From Pigmentiphaga litoralis (GTDB taxonomy: Bacteria > Pseudomonadota > Gammaproteobacteria > Burkholderiales > Burkholderiaceae_B): DNA of 64,000 nt. A program made the translations under genes and the position numbers. A model generated the notes under the pieces. It did not search any database. It saw only the letters and a program-made list of their open reading frames with translations, and was not told the DNA's origin. Where the stretch lies: NCBI RefSeq assembly GCF_013408655.1, contig NZ_JACCBP010000001.1, positions 372,001 to 436,000 on the forward strand, read 5' to 3'. Below are positions 17,814 to 26,786 of the stretch, one piece after another. The first letter of the stretch is position 1; every line of letters starts with the position of its first letter.

Positions 17814-18116
17814 TCAGAGCTCTTTTCCGATGACTTTGGCAAGGGCGCTGATCGTGGCTTCGTTCCGCTTGTAATAGGTCCACTGACCGATACGCCGGAC
17901 TTCAACCAGGCCCACCCGTTGCAGGGTGGCCAGATAGCTGGACACGGTCGACTGCGACAGCCCGATCCCTTCCTGGATGCTGCTGACGCAGACGCCGACC
18001 GTGTGCACGTCACCTTCGTCCTGCGGGGGAAAGTTCTTGGCAGGATCTTTCAAGCCTTGCAGGATTTGAAGGCGTGTCGGGTTGGAAAGGGCTTTGAAGA
18101 TGTCGATCAGGTCCAT
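17814..18116 (-). CDS. ArsR/SmtB-family transcriptional regulator
   Basis: 100 residues with FKALSNPTRLQILQGL, a recognition helix region LSQSTVSSYLATLQRVGLVEVRRIGQ (shown in parts) and wing WTYYKRNE, typical of ArsR-family winged-helix proteins. One Cys (VGVCVSS) is present but there is no evident metal motif, so redox or electrophile sensing is possible. It precedes the oxidoreductase in the same direction and probably represses it. Confidence 0.88.
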   Translation of the reverse strand: MDLIDIFKALSNPTRLQILQGLKDPAKNFPPQDEGDVHTVGVCVSSIQEGIGLSQSTVSSYLATLQRVGLVEVRRIGQWTYYKRNEATISALAKVIGKEL

Positions 18117-18125
18117 GCAGTCATC

Positions 18126-18145
18126 ATATCTAGATTATTCGATAT
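18126..18145 (-). promoter_or_regulatory. Candidate operator, copy 2
   Basis: ATATCTAGATTATTCGATAT lies ten bases upstream of the regulator start. Its half-sites ATATCTAG and TTCGATAT are identical, in reverse orientation, to those of copy 1. This supports autoregulation by the ArsR-type protein. Confidence 0.6.
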
Positions 18146-18195
18146 GTCAATGCATTCGTTCAGGCGCCCGGCGTCAGCAGGGACCTGCAGCCTTA

Positions 18196-19268
18196 TCAGT
18201 CCTGCGCGCTGCCGTTCGAATTCCCATCCGCATATTCCGCCGCGCCTTGCACCGCCGGCTCATCGTAACTTTGCGGTCGGGGTGCATGCTCCACGAGCTT
18301 GCGCAGGGTCGATGCGGCCGCCGCCAATTCGTCCGCTTCCCGCAGCGCGTCGTGCGCCAGTGTGCTTGACGTGCCGTCGTCGGCCTCCGCCAGCCGCCGC
18401 AAGATCGACTCCTTTTCCTGCAGCGATCGCAGGCTGGTCCATAGCGCCTGATCCGTTACCTGTTCCTGCGTGTAGGCCAGCGTTCGCAGGCTGAAGGCAT
18501 GGCCGGTGTGACAGCGATAGCGGACCGGCGTTTGTCGTGCAGTTCGAACAGGACGCCGCCACAATCCGGGCAGGTGAAGGTAGACGGTGCGCCGATCGCT
18601 TTGAGTTTTTTCAAGGTAGGGGCTTCCATACCTATCGAATGCTCGTCATGGATGCGTTGCCGTACCTCTGCAAGGCCGGCTTCATCGACTGAAGGAATCG
18701 GTTGCTGGGCAAGGCGGTGCAGCAGGTCGGCCATGACTTCCAGGGGCACGATGTGGTCCACATCGACGTTGGCGATCGCGCTCTCCGGCATGCTTGGCGC
18801 ATAGGCGTCCGACGGATCCTGAACGACGGCGGTGCCGCCGAGTTGTTTGATCGCGCGCAGGCCGGAGGTGGCGTCGTCGAGCAGGCCGGTAAGGACGACG
18901 CCAATGACGCGTGGCCCGTAGACCAGGGCGGCGGAACGGAAGAGGGGGTCGATCGCTGGACGGGCATGATGTTCCTTTGCTGCCGCGGATAGCCGGATGA
19001 CGCCTTGTTCATCCAGGATCATGTGCCGGTCGGGCGGCGCGACATAAATGGTGCCAGGAAGCGGCACCATGCCGTCGACCGCAGGCAGCGCATGGTTCGT
19101 GCCCTTGGAGTTGATCAGTTGGGCCAGGCGGCTGCGGTGGGCGCCGATGTGCTGCACGCACAGGATCGGCGCCGGAAAGTCAGGCGCCAGCTGTGCCGCG
19201 ATCTTCAGAATGGCATCTACGCCGCCGGCAGACGCGCCAATTACGATGCATCGAGGGGAAGGGGTCAT
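18196..19268 (-). pseudogene. CheB-like protein-glutamate methylesterase, frameshifted
   Basis: The first part (19268 down to about 18530) encodes a stand-alone CheB methylesterase domain: GASAGGVDAI holds the catalytic Ser, VQHIGAHR the His and VLTGLLDDAT the Asp. The frame then runs into unrelated residues and stops at 18456. The expected continuation (PVRYRCHTGHAFSLRTLAYTQEQ, then a helical tail) is found in the next frame down to 18196. One C missing from a CCC run near 18525-18530 explains the shift. The TCPDCGG and YRCHTGH segments would form a zinc ribbon once the frame is restored. It could be a true mutation or a sequencing error. No receiver domain is present. Confidence 0.75.
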
Positions 19269-19504
19269 TGTCACTCGTCACTAGGTAGTACCTGACGAGG
19301 TAAGCAATTTTTGCGCCGGGCGGGCTGGACGGGTCGCGTTTTTCCGAGCCAGGCGCGTGCGAGGCGGCTGGCAGGCTCATGCGTGATGGGGTCGGAGGGT
19401 ATCGGGGCGAGGGGACTCGCGTCCTGGATTGCCGGCTGGCAAGGTAATGTTGACTCTGCTTTGGCGAAAGACCTGGCAATCGCTGCGCGACGCCGGCGCC
19501 GGAC

Positions 19505-19539
19505 GAAAAAAAAGGAAGCTGCGGACAGCTTCCTTTTTC
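19505..19539 (-). terminator. Terminator of the tRNA-Gly transcript
   Basis: Stem AAAGGAAGCTG / CAGCTTCCTTT with a short CGGA loop and poly-A on the plus strand, which is a T-run for the minus-strand transcript. It lies just downstream of the second tRNA-Gly gene. Confidence 0.85.
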
Positions 19540-19549
19540 TTACTGAATG

Positions 19550-19625
19550 TGGAGCGGGAGACGAGGCTCGAACTCGCGACCTCAACCTTGGCAAGGTTGC
19601 GCTCTACCAACTGAGCTACTCCCGC
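19550..19625 (-). tRNA. tRNA-Gly(GCC), copy nearest the terminator
   Basis: 76 nt including encoded CCA. Acceptor GCGGGAG / CTCCCGC, D-arm GCTCAGTTGGTAGAGC, anticodon GCC in loop TTGCCAA, T-arm GCGAG-TTCGAGC-CTCGT. All arms pair. It is identical in sequence to the copy at 19664-19739. Confidence 0.97.
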
Positions 19626-19663
19626 TTGGGTACTTCTGTACTGCTAGACGCTTACTGCAAAAC

Positions 19664-19739
19664 TGGAGCGGGAGACGAGGCTCGAACTCGCGACCTCAAC
19701 CTTGGCAAGGTTGCGCTCTACCAACTGAGCTACTCCCGC
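19664..19739 (-). tRNA. tRNA-Gly(GCC), promoter-proximal copy
   Basis: 76 nt with encoded CCA, identical in sequence to the neighbouring copy, 38 bases apart. The pair is transcribed as one unit from the promoter at 19869-19898. Confidence 0.97.
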
Positions 19740-20038
19740 TTGGGATACTGCAAGACTACGTACTCCATGACTACGTACTGCAAAACTACGACTGCACACT
19801 GCTTCAACGACCGCTTTCTTCCACTGCTGCTTGCGCTGCAGTTTTGTGCGCGTCGTTGCGAGAACAAGACTATAGCAAATCGAAATTATGCGTGTCAAAC
19901 GCATGACGATCATTTGCCAACACTCACTGCCTCCCACGGTCACTCTCACGTGCCGAGAAAATTGCTTGCACCTTGCGTTGGACGTGGTGGCGGGTCTCCC
20001 GGACACTGCGGAATGAACAACCATTCTCAAGGCACGGC
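19740..20038. other. Intergenic region: tRNA leader and promoter
   Basis: About 300 bases between the tRNA pair and the flavoprotein gene. It contains an imperfect direct repeat (GACTACGTACT twice, 19752-19785) in the tRNA leader and the tRNA promoter. The part right of 19900 shows no further signal except the ribosome site of the next gene. Confidence 0.5.
19869..19898 (-). promoter_or_regulatory. Sigma-70 promoter of the tRNA-Gly pair
   Basis: On the minus strand TTGACA and TATAGT are separated by 18 bases, close to the consensus. The start of transcription would be about 120 bases upstream of the first tRNA. Confidence 0.75.
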
Positions 20039-21427
20039 ATGAAACGAAGGAAAGCGGATGTGGTGGTGGTTGGCGCGGGAACGGCCGGCATGTCTGCGTT
20101 CCGCGCGGCCCGGGAAGAGGGCGCCAATGTCATTCTGGTCGAAAGCGGGCCTTACGGAACCACCTGCGCACGCGTCGGCTGCATGCCTTCCAAGCTGCTG
20201 ATTGCGGCGGCTGACGCGGCGGACGCTGCGCACCGTGCCGATGCGTTTGGCGTGCGGACAGGAAAGGTCAAGGTCGACGGCGTGGCGGTCATGAACCGGG
20301 TGCGCAAGGAACGGGACCGTTTTGTGTCGCTGGCGGTGGAAGAGGTCGACAAGATTCCGGCGTCCCGCAAGGTGCATGGACACGCGCGATTCGTGTCGCA
20401 CGACACGCTGAGCATCGATGGCCACACCGAGATCCAGGCGCGTGCCGTGGTGCTGGCTACCGGGTCGTCCTCCATCATTCCCGATGACTTCAAGGCACTG
20501 GGCGATCGCGCGGTCACCAATGACGATGTGTTCGATTGGACCGACTTGCCCGGCAGCGTGGCCGTCTTTGGCACCGGGGTGATCGGCCTGGAGCTGGGGC
20601 AGGCCCTGCACCGTCTGGGCGTGCGCGTGCGCATGTTCGGGGAGGGCGGAAAGATCGGACCGTTGACGGACGACGCCGTGATTACCGAAGCATGTTCGAT
20701 ATTCGGCCAGGCCTTTGCGCTGGACACCGATGCCAAGGTGCTGGAAAAGACCCGCAAGGGCGATTCGGTGGACATCACCTTCAAAAAGCCGAACGGCAGG
20801 AAGACGACCGAGAACTTCGACTTCGTGCTGGTGGCCATCGGGCGTTCGCAAAACGTGAAGCAACTGGGTCTGGAGATGACGTCAGCCAGGCTGGGCGACA
20901 AGGGCATCCCGTCGTACAACCGCCGCACCATGCAGGTCGGCAAGCTTCCGATATTCGTTGCGGGTGACAACGATTCGGATCCGCCGGTGCTGCACGAAGC
21001 GATTGACGAGGGCCGTATCGCCGGCGTCAATGCTGCGCGATTCCCGGCGGTAAAGCCGGGATTGCGGCGGGCGCCGCTGGCGATCGTATTCAGCGACCCG
21101 GCGCTGTTGATGGTGGGCGAGCGTTTCTCGGACGTGGATGAGAAGGCGGTCGTGATTGGCGAGATCTCGTTCAAGGACCAGGGCCGCAGCCGCGTCATGC
21201 TCAAGAATGAAGGTCTGCTGCGGGTGTATGCGGATCGCAAGACGGGACGGTTCCTGGGCGCAGAAGGCGTGTGCCCGGCGGCCGAACATGTCGCGCATCT
21301 GCTGTCGTGGGCTGTGCAGCAGAAGTTGACGGTGGCAACCATTCTGCAGATGCCGGTGTACCACCCGGTGATTGAAGAAGGCGTGCGCGATGCGTTTCGC
21401 GATGCCGAGGAAAAACTGAAGGGCTGA
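20039..21427 (+). CDS. Dihydrolipoyl-dehydrogenase-like pyridine nucleotide-disulfide oxidoreductase
   Basis: 462 residues. FAD motif GAGTAG near residue 12, redox-active disulfide CARVGCMPSK (residues about 43-48; usual form CLNVGCIPSK), NAD(P) motif GTGVIGLELG near residue 180, and C-terminal HPVIEE that keeps the His and Glu of the usual HPTLSE. It starts at ATG 20039 after AAGG. There is no 2-oxoacid dehydrogenase gene nearby, so it is a stand-alone paralogue. It may serve a different disulfide substrate or act as a general NAD(P)H-dependent reductase. Confidence 0.85.
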   Translation: MKRRKADVVVVGAGTAGMSAFRAAREEGANVILVESGPYGTTCARVGCMPSKLLIAAADAADAAHRADAFGVRTGKVKVDGVAVMNRVRKERDRFVSLAVEEVDKIPASRKVHGHARFVSHDTLSIDGHTEIQARAVVLATGSSSIIPDDFKALGDRAVTNDDVFDWTDLPGSVAVFGTGVIGLELGQALHRLGVRVRMFGEGGKIGPLTDDAVITEACSIFGQAFALDTDAKVLEKTRKGDSVDITFKKPNGRKTTENFDFVLVAIGRSQNVKQLGLEMTSARLGDKGIPSYNRRTMQVGKLPIFVAGDNDSDPPVLHEAIDEGRIAGVNAARFPAVKPGLRRAPLAIVFSDPALLMVGERFSDVDEKAVVIGEISFKDQGRSRVMLKNEGLLRVYADRKTGRFLGAEGVCPAAEHVAHLLSWAVQQKLTVATILQMPVYHPVIEEGVRDAFRDAEEKLKG

Positions 21428-21607
21428 GTCGGCTTCACCCCCGACCGTCACGGAACCGTCATCTGACCGTCTTAGACTCTGCGCCTGCTCATCAGGCCGC
21501 CGTGCTGGCGTCGTTGTCACCAACGACTGCCGCGACGCATGGCGCGCCGGGGAGCTTTCCCAAGCCGATATCTTCGCCCTTTGACTGTTCGCCTGACTGC
21601 TGCCCCA

Positions 21608-22720
21608 ATGCCCGTTCCCACTCCCACCGGCGCCGCCGTATCGATTGCCGGCCTGGTGCAGCGTTTCGCTTCCCATACCGTCCTTGACCGGGTCGATCTT
21701 GACGTGCCGGCGGGCCACGTGCTCGCCTTGCTTGGGCCGTCGGGCTGCGGCAAGACGACGCTGCTGAAACTGCTGGCGGGCCTGATGCGGCCGACCGAAG
21801 GCCGCATTGCCATCGGTGGCCAGACCGTTGTCGATGCCAACCATTTCCTGCCGCCGGAAAAACGGGGCCTGGGCATGGTGTTCCAGGACTACGCGCTGTG
21901 GCCCCATATGACGGTGGGCCGCAACGTTGCGTTCCCGCTGGAGATGCGCGGCGTGAGCCGCCGCGAAGCCACTACCCGGGTGGCCCATGCGCTGGACCTG
22001 GTCGGCCTGGGGGGCTACGACGCACGGCAACCCGGAAGCCTGTCGGGCGGTCAGCAGCAGCGGGTAGCCCTGGCCCGCGCGATCGTTGCGCGGCCGCACT
22101 TGCTGCTGTTCGACGAACCGCTGTCCAACCTGGATCGCGATCTGCGCGAGTCGTTATGCGGCGAGATCGGCGCGTTGTTGCGCGAGCTGGGCACCACTGC
22201 CGTCTATGTCACGCATGACCATGAAGAAGCGTTTACCTTGGCCGATACGGTCGCGGTGATGCGAGGGGGACGCATCCACCAGATGGCGTCGCCCGACGCC
22301 TTGATGAACGACCCGGCCTCGCTGGCCGTGGCCGAGTTCCTGAAGCTCGGCGCCGTTGCGGCGGGTGAGCGGACCCCGAACGGATGGCGGCTGGGCCATG
22401 GCATCGAATTGCTATCGCCGCCGGGCATAGGATGGCATGAACAGGCATCCCCATCCGCGCACCCAGCGCAGCACGCCCCCGGCCGCGGCCATCTCTTCAT
22501 CCCCCATTCCGCGCTGCGCCCGGCCGACGCCGCGCCGCTACGCGGCACCGTCATGTCGCAGCGCTACCGCAGTGGCCATTACGCCACCACGGTGCGCGTG
22601 GGCCCCGAAGCCGGCGGCATCGAACTCGCTTTGTTGACCCACGCCCGCTTGCCGCTGCACGCGCCCATCGGGCTGGAACTGGACTGGACGCGCCTGCGCT
22701 GGTTCCCCCTGGCCGCCTAG
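21608..22720 (+). CDS. ABC importer ATP-binding subunit (FbpC/PotA-like)
   Basis: 370 residues. Walker A GPSGCGKTT, Q-loop region VFQDYALWPHM, signature LSGGQQQR and Walker B LLLFDEP are all in order, with an extra C-terminal regulatory domain of the TOBE type. The ATG at 21608 is chosen; the frame is open to 21539. It is followed by the receptor and fused permease genes, making a complete importer. Confidence 0.92.
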   Translation: MPVPTPTGAAVSIAGLVQRFASHTVLDRVDLDVPAGHVLALLGPSGCGKTTLLKLLAGLMRPTEGRIAIGGQTVVDANHFLPPEKRGLGMVFQDYALWPHMTVGRNVAFPLEMRGVSRREATTRVAHALDLVGLGGYDARQPGSLSGGQQQRVALARAIVARPHLLLFDEPLSNLDRDLRESLCGEIGALLRELGTTAVYVTHDHEEAFTLADTVAVMRGGRIHQMASPDALMNDPASLAVAEFLKLGAVAAGERTPNGWRLGHGIELLSPPGIGWHEQASPSAHPAQHAPGRGHLFIPHSALRPADAAPLRGTVMSQRYRSGHYATTVRVGPEAGGIELALLTHARLPLHAPIGLELDWTRLRWFPLAA

Positions 22721-22770
22721 GGCCGCACCGCCTTCCCGAAATCATTAGCCCTCTTTCCTCTGGATCACCC

Positions 22771-23739
22771 ATGCAAATCCGCAACTCCGTGCTTGGCCTG
22801 TGCCTGACCCTGGGCGCCGTCGTAGCCAGCCCTGCCGCCAACGCGCTGACCGTCTATACCGCCGGCCCGGCCGGGCTCGCCAAGCAACTGGCGGATGACT
22901 TCAAGAAATCCACTGGCATTACCGTGGATGTGTTCCAGGCCGACACCGGCAAGGTCATGGCGCGGCTGGAAGCCGAGGCCGGCAACCCGCGTGCGGACAT
23001 CGTGATCTCGGCTTCGTGGGACAGCGCGCTGGACCTGGACAAGCGCGGCTGGCTGCTGCCGTACGTGAGCCCTAATGCAGCGACGGTGCCTGCCGCCTAC
23101 AAGGGACCGAGCTACGTCGCGCAGGGGCTGTCGGCGCTCGCCATTGTCTGGAACACACAAAGCGGCACGCCGCGTCCGAAAGACTGGAACGACCTGACGC
23201 AACCCGCGTTCAAGGACAAGGTCAACATGCCCGACCCGGCGCAGTCGGGCACGGCGCTGGAACTGCTGTCGGGTCTGCAGGCCGCTCAAAACGACACCGC
23301 CTGGAAACTCTTCAGTGCACTGAAGGCCAATGGCATGGCGATTGCCGGCCCGAACGCGCAGGCCATGAACCCGGTGCTGCAGGGGGCCAAGGCGGCGGTG
23401 TTTGGCGCAGTGGATTACGTGGCGCTGGGCAGCCAGGCGTCGGGTGAGGCCATTGAAGTCATCTTCCCGAGCAGCGGCACGGTGATCGCCGCCCGCCCCA
23501 TGATGATCCTGAAATCCAGCAAGGCGGCGGCCGACGCCAAACGGTTCATCGACTTCGTGCTGTCGAACGAAGGCCAGGCGCGCGTCGCCGCCACCTTCCT
23601 GGTTCCGGCCCGTACCGACGTGCCGTCGCGCCGTCCGAGCGTAAAGGACATCAAGGCATTGCCGGCTGAAAACGATGCCGATCGCGCGGGCCGCCAGGCG
23701 CTGCTCGAACGCTTTTCGACGCTCTATCAACGCAAGTAA
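22771..23739 (+). CDS. ABC importer periplasmic receptor (ferric-binding-protein-like)
   Basis: 322 residues with signal peptide cleaved near ANALTVYTAG. The fold is the type 2 periplasmic-binding protein of the FbpA/PotD group. The paired tyrosines that bind iron in FbpA are not obvious in the C-terminal half, so the ligand may be a small organic or phosphonate compound rather than Fe(III). Its stop overlaps the permease start (TAATG). Confidence 0.85.
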   Translation: MQIRNSVLGLCLTLGAVVASPAANALTVYTAGPAGLAKQLADDFKKSTGITVDVFQADTGKVMARLEAEAGNPRADIVISASWDSALDLDKRGWLLPYVSPNAATVPAAYKGPSYVAQGLSALAIVWNTQSGTPRPKDWNDLTQPAFKDKVNMPDPAQSGTALELLSGLQAAQNDTAWKLFSALKANGMAIAGPNAQAMNPVLQGAKAAVFGAVDYVALGSQASGEAIEVIFPSSGTVIAARPMMILKSSKAAADAKRFIDFVLSNEGQARVAATFLVPARTDVPSRRPSVKDIKALPAENDADRAGRQALLERFSTLYQRK

Positions 23740-25484
23740 TGGAAGCTGCCACCCGGACGACTGCAACCCGGCCCGCGGCAACCCAGCCCAAGGCAACCCG
23801 GCCCACGGCAACCCGGACCACCGCGATCCGTGCCAGCTTCGGCCTGACGGGCGCCACCATTGCAGCGCTGGCGGTGCTGGTGGCCCTGCCGCTCGCGTTC
23901 GTCTTTCTGCAGGCCATTTTTCCTGCGTTGGCGCAGGGGCGCTTTACCGAGCCCTTCGGCCATCTTGGCCGCACCCTGGGCGATCCGGCATTGCTTGAGC
24001 TGACCTTGAACACGCTCAAACTTGGCGCGTGTGTGGTGGCCTTGGCGGCGCTGATCGGCATCCCGCTCGGCACCCTGCGTGGTCTGTTCAACGTGCCGTT
24101 TGCGCGGGTGTGGGACGTGGTGCTGCTGGTGCCATTCATGATCCCGCCCTACATTGCAGCCCTTGGCTGGATCATGTTGCTGCAGCCGCGTGGCTATGTG
24201 CAGCAACTGGTGGGCGTGCACGCGGGGCCGCTGCTGTTTTCGTTTGGCGGCGTGGTGTTCGTCATGACGCTGAACGTGCTGCCCGTCGTTTATTTTGCGG
24301 TGTCGCGGGGCATGGCGGCATCGGGCTCGCGGCTGGCCGACGTGGGCAGGGTCTGCGGCGGCGGCGCGTGGCGCTGCTTCTGGCGCATCAGCCTGCCGCT
24401 GGCCACGCCGGGTATTGCGGCCAGCCTGCTGCTGGTGTTCGCGATGGCGATCGAAGAGTACGGCACGCCCGCGGCCCTGGCGGCCAATGCCGGATTCTTT
24501 GTGTTGGTCACGGGCATCGAACGGCGTTTTTCCGAATGGCCGATCGACCTGCCGGGCGCATCGACGCTGTCCTTGATCCTGGTTGCGCTGGCCATGTTGG
24601 CCTTCATGTTTCAGCGCCGCCTGATGCGTGGGCGCACGTTCGAAACCGCCACCGGCAAGCCCATCGATGTCGAACTGCGGGCCTTGGGTCCCTGGCGTCT
24701 GCCGGTGACTGCACTGTTCGCCCTCGTTGCCCTGGTCGCCACGGTCGCGCCCTTGTGCGCCATCGTCGCCACCGCCTTCAGCCGCACCTTGTCGGGGGGG
24801 CTGGCCCTGTCCAACCTGTCGTGGGTGCACTTTCGCGCCATCGCGCAGACGGGCGGCGACGCCATGCAGGCGCTCGGCACCAGCCTGGCATTGGGGCTGG
24901 GCGCGGCACTGCTGACCGGCGTGCTGGGCCTGCTGGTGGCCTATTGCGTCGTCAAGACCCGCACGCGCGGGCGCGTGTTGCTGGACGCCCTGGCCATGCT
25001 GCCAAACACCTTGCCGGGCATTGTGGTGGGCGTTGGCCTGATCCTGGCATGGAACCAGAAGTGGTGGCCGGCCACGCCGTACAACACCTGGGGCATTCTG
25101 CTGCTGGCCTATTGCTGCCTGCTGTTGCCCTACCCGGTGCGTTACGCGCAGGCCGCGCTGCAGCAGATCGGGGACAGCCTGGAAGCCGCGGCGCGCGTGC
25201 ATGGCGCGGGCGCGGTGACGGCGCTGGTCCGCATTCTGTTGCCCTTGTTGGCGCCTTCCTTGTTGGCAGCCATGTTGCTGGTGTTTGCCGTGGCGTCGCG
25301 TGAACTGGTCGCGTCCCTGCTGCTGGCGCCGACCGGCGTGCAGACCGTGTCTTTGTTCATCTGGCGGCAGTTTGAACAAGGGTCCGTGGGGCAGGGCATG
25401 GCCATGAGTGTGGTCACCGTCCTGGTGACCACGTCGCTGATGCTTACGGTCACGCTCTGGACGCAGCGGCGCGCGGCCCGATAG
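23739..25484 (+). CDS. ABC importer permease with two fused transmembrane domains (FbpB-like)
   Basis: 581 residues with about twelve membrane segments in two homologous halves. Each half has an EAA-like loop (SRLADVGRVCGGGAWRCF near residue 200; GDSLEAAARVHGAGAVTAL near residue 480). The N-terminal tail is unusual: six ATRPx-like pentapeptides encoded by a 15-bp tandem repeat precede the first membrane helix. The start overlaps the receptor stop. Confidence 0.9.
   Translation: MEAATRTTATRPAATQPKATRPTATRTTAIRASFGLTGATIAALAVLVALPLAFVFLQAIFPALAQGRFTEPFGHLGRTLGDPALLELTLNTLKLGACVVALAALIGIPLGTLRGLFNVPFARVWDVVLLVPFMIPPYIAALGWIMLLQPRGYVQQLVGVHAGPLLFSFGGVVFVMTLNVLPVVYFAVSRGMAASGSRLADVGRVCGGGAWRCFWRISLPLATPGIAASLLLVFAMAIEEYGTPAALAANAGFFVLVTGIERRFSEWPIDLPGASTLSLILVALAMLAFMFQRRLMRGRTFETATGKPIDVELRALGPWRLPVTALFALVALVATVAPLCAIVATAFSRTLSGGLALSNLSWVHFRAIAQTGGDAMQALGTSLALGLGAALLTGVLGLLVAYCVVKTRTRGRVLLDALAMLPNTLPGIVVGVGLILAWNQKWWPATPYNTWGILLLAYCCLLLPYPVRYAQAALQQIGDSLEAAARVHGAGAVTALVRILLPLLAPSLLAAMLLVFAVASRELVASLLLAPTGVQTVSLFIWRQFEQGSVGQGMAMSVVTVLVTTSLMLTVTLWTQRRAAR
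23748..23837 (+). repeat. 15-bp tandem repeat, six units, in the permease N-terminus
   Basis: Units such as GCAACCCGGCCCACG encode ATRTT, ATRPA, ATQPK, ATRPT, ATRTT and AIRAS. The repeat stays in frame, so copy changes would alter tail length without breaking the protein. Confidence 0.75.
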
Positions 25485-25514
25485 AGTGATGGGGATATCC
25501 CTTCAAGGTGCCCC

Positions 25515-25958
25515 ATGAAAGCCACACCCACCCAACGCGACGACTATGTGCATTTCCTGGAAATGGAAACCCGCTGGAGCGACAACGATGGTTATGGCCA
25601 TGTGAACAACGTCGTCTACTACTCGTTTTTTGATACGGCGGTGAACCGCCACATGCTCGACGCCGGCGTGCTCGACATTGCGTCATCCCCCGTGGTTGGC
25701 CTGGTGGTCGAGACGCAATGCCAGTATTACCGGTCCATCAGCTATCCCGACCGCGTCACCATCGGCCTGCGTGTGGCGCACCTGGGCACCAGCAGCGTGC
25801 GCTACGAACTGGGCGTGTTCCGCAATGATGAAGTCCAGGCATCGGCGCAGGGCCATTACGTTCACGTCTATGTGGAGCGAGCCACGCAGACTCCCACCGC
25901 CATTCCGACAGAAACGCGCGTGCTGCTGCAGACCTTGCAAAAGAGCACGCCTGCGTAA
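25515..25958 (+). CDS. Hotdog-fold acyl-CoA thioesterase (4HBT family)
   Basis: 147 residues. RWSDNDGYGHVNNVVYYSFFD near residue 20 is the 4-hydroxybenzoyl-CoA thioesterase/YbgC signature with the catalytic Asp. It hydrolyses acyl-CoA thioesters in the cytoplasm. It is a single gene between the ABC operon and the malonate operon; the substrate is not clear. Confidence 0.9.
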   Translation: MKATPTQRDDYVHFLEMETRWSDNDGYGHVNNVVYYSFFDTAVNRHMLDAGVLDIASSPVVGLVVETQCQYYRSISYPDRVTIGLRVAHLGTSSVRYELGVFRNDEVQASAQGHYVHVYVERATQTPTAIPTETRVLLQTLQKSTPA

Positions 25959-26022
25959 GCCGGCAAGGCACGCCCCGGCAAAGGTTCATCCAAACAGGTT
26001 ACTTTGTGTACGGCAATAAAGT

Positions 26023-26036
26023 TCTTGTATACACGA
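26023..26036 (+). promoter_or_regulatory. Candidate MatR operator
   Basis: TCTTGTATACACGA lies 47 bases upstream of the GntR-type gene. From memory this is the same sequence as the MatR site described for the Rhizobium malonate operon; I could not check this. GTATAC at its centre is palindromic. It would let the adjacent regulator control the whole malonate operon. Confidence 0.65.
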
Positions 26037-26083
26037 CCGCTTTGTGAAAATATCTGTTCACTGGATAGACGCGGTGGTGCCCC

Positions 26084-26743
26084 ATGCTGGTCGAAAAGAA
26101 TCGCGCGGCAAGTCTGCGCGAAACGATCGAGGAACTGATCGCCGTTGGTGAACTGTCGCCGGGCGATGCGCTGGACGAGACGGTGCTGGCGCAGCGCTTT
26201 GGCGTGTCGCGCACGCCGATCCGCGAAGCGCTGATCCAGCTGGCGTCGGCGGGTCTGGTCGACATGCGGCCCCGGCGCAGTGCGCTGGTCGCGCAGATCG
26301 GGCCGCACCGCCTGGTCGAGATGTTCGAGGTCATGGCGGAAATGGAAGCGATGTGCGCCCGGCTTGCCGCGCGCCGCATGAGCCCGTCTGAGCAGGCCGC
26401 GCTGCAGGCGGCGCATGAAGCCTGCAAGGCCTCGCGCGATGCGGGCGACACCGACGCTTACTACTACCTCAATGAAGCCTTCCACCGCGCCGTCTACCTG
26501 GGCAGTCACAACGATTTCCTGGCGGAAGAGGCCACCAAGCTGCACCGGCGGCTGGCCCCGTATCGGCGCCTGCAACTGCGGGTGCGCGACCGGATCGCCA
26601 CGTCGTATGACGAACACGGCGGCCTGGTCGATGCGCTGCTGTCCGGCGATGCCGAGACCAGCGCAGAACGCGCCCGCGCCCATGTCGTCGTGCAAGGCCA
26701 GCGTTTTGCCGACCTGATGGCCTCGCTGCCCCGCAGCGCATGA
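26084..26743 (+). CDS. matR: GntR-family (FCD) regulator of malonate catabolism
   Basis: 219 residues. The N-terminal GntR winged helix shows DETVLAQRFGVSRTPIREALIQLASAGLV; the C-terminal all-helical FCD domain carries the conserved His and Asp positions (NEAFHRAVY, DEHGGLVDALL). As first gene of an operon with malonyl-CoA decarboxylase and malonyl-CoA synthetase it corresponds to MatR. It probably releases DNA on binding malonate or malonyl-CoA. Confidence 0.88.
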   Translation: MLVEKNRAASLRETIEELIAVGELSPGDALDETVLAQRFGVSRTPIREALIQLASAGLVDMRPRRSALVAQIGPHRLVEMFEVMAEMEAMCARLAARRMSPSEQAALQAAHEACKASRDAGDTDAYYYLNEAFHRAVYLGSHNDFLAEEATKLHRRLAPYRRLQLRVRDRIATSYDEHGGLVDALLSGDAETSAERARAHVVVQGQRFADLMASLPRSA

Positions 26744-26786
26744 CGACGCCGCCGCCCCTTTCAACCCTTATCCGAGGAAGCCTGAC

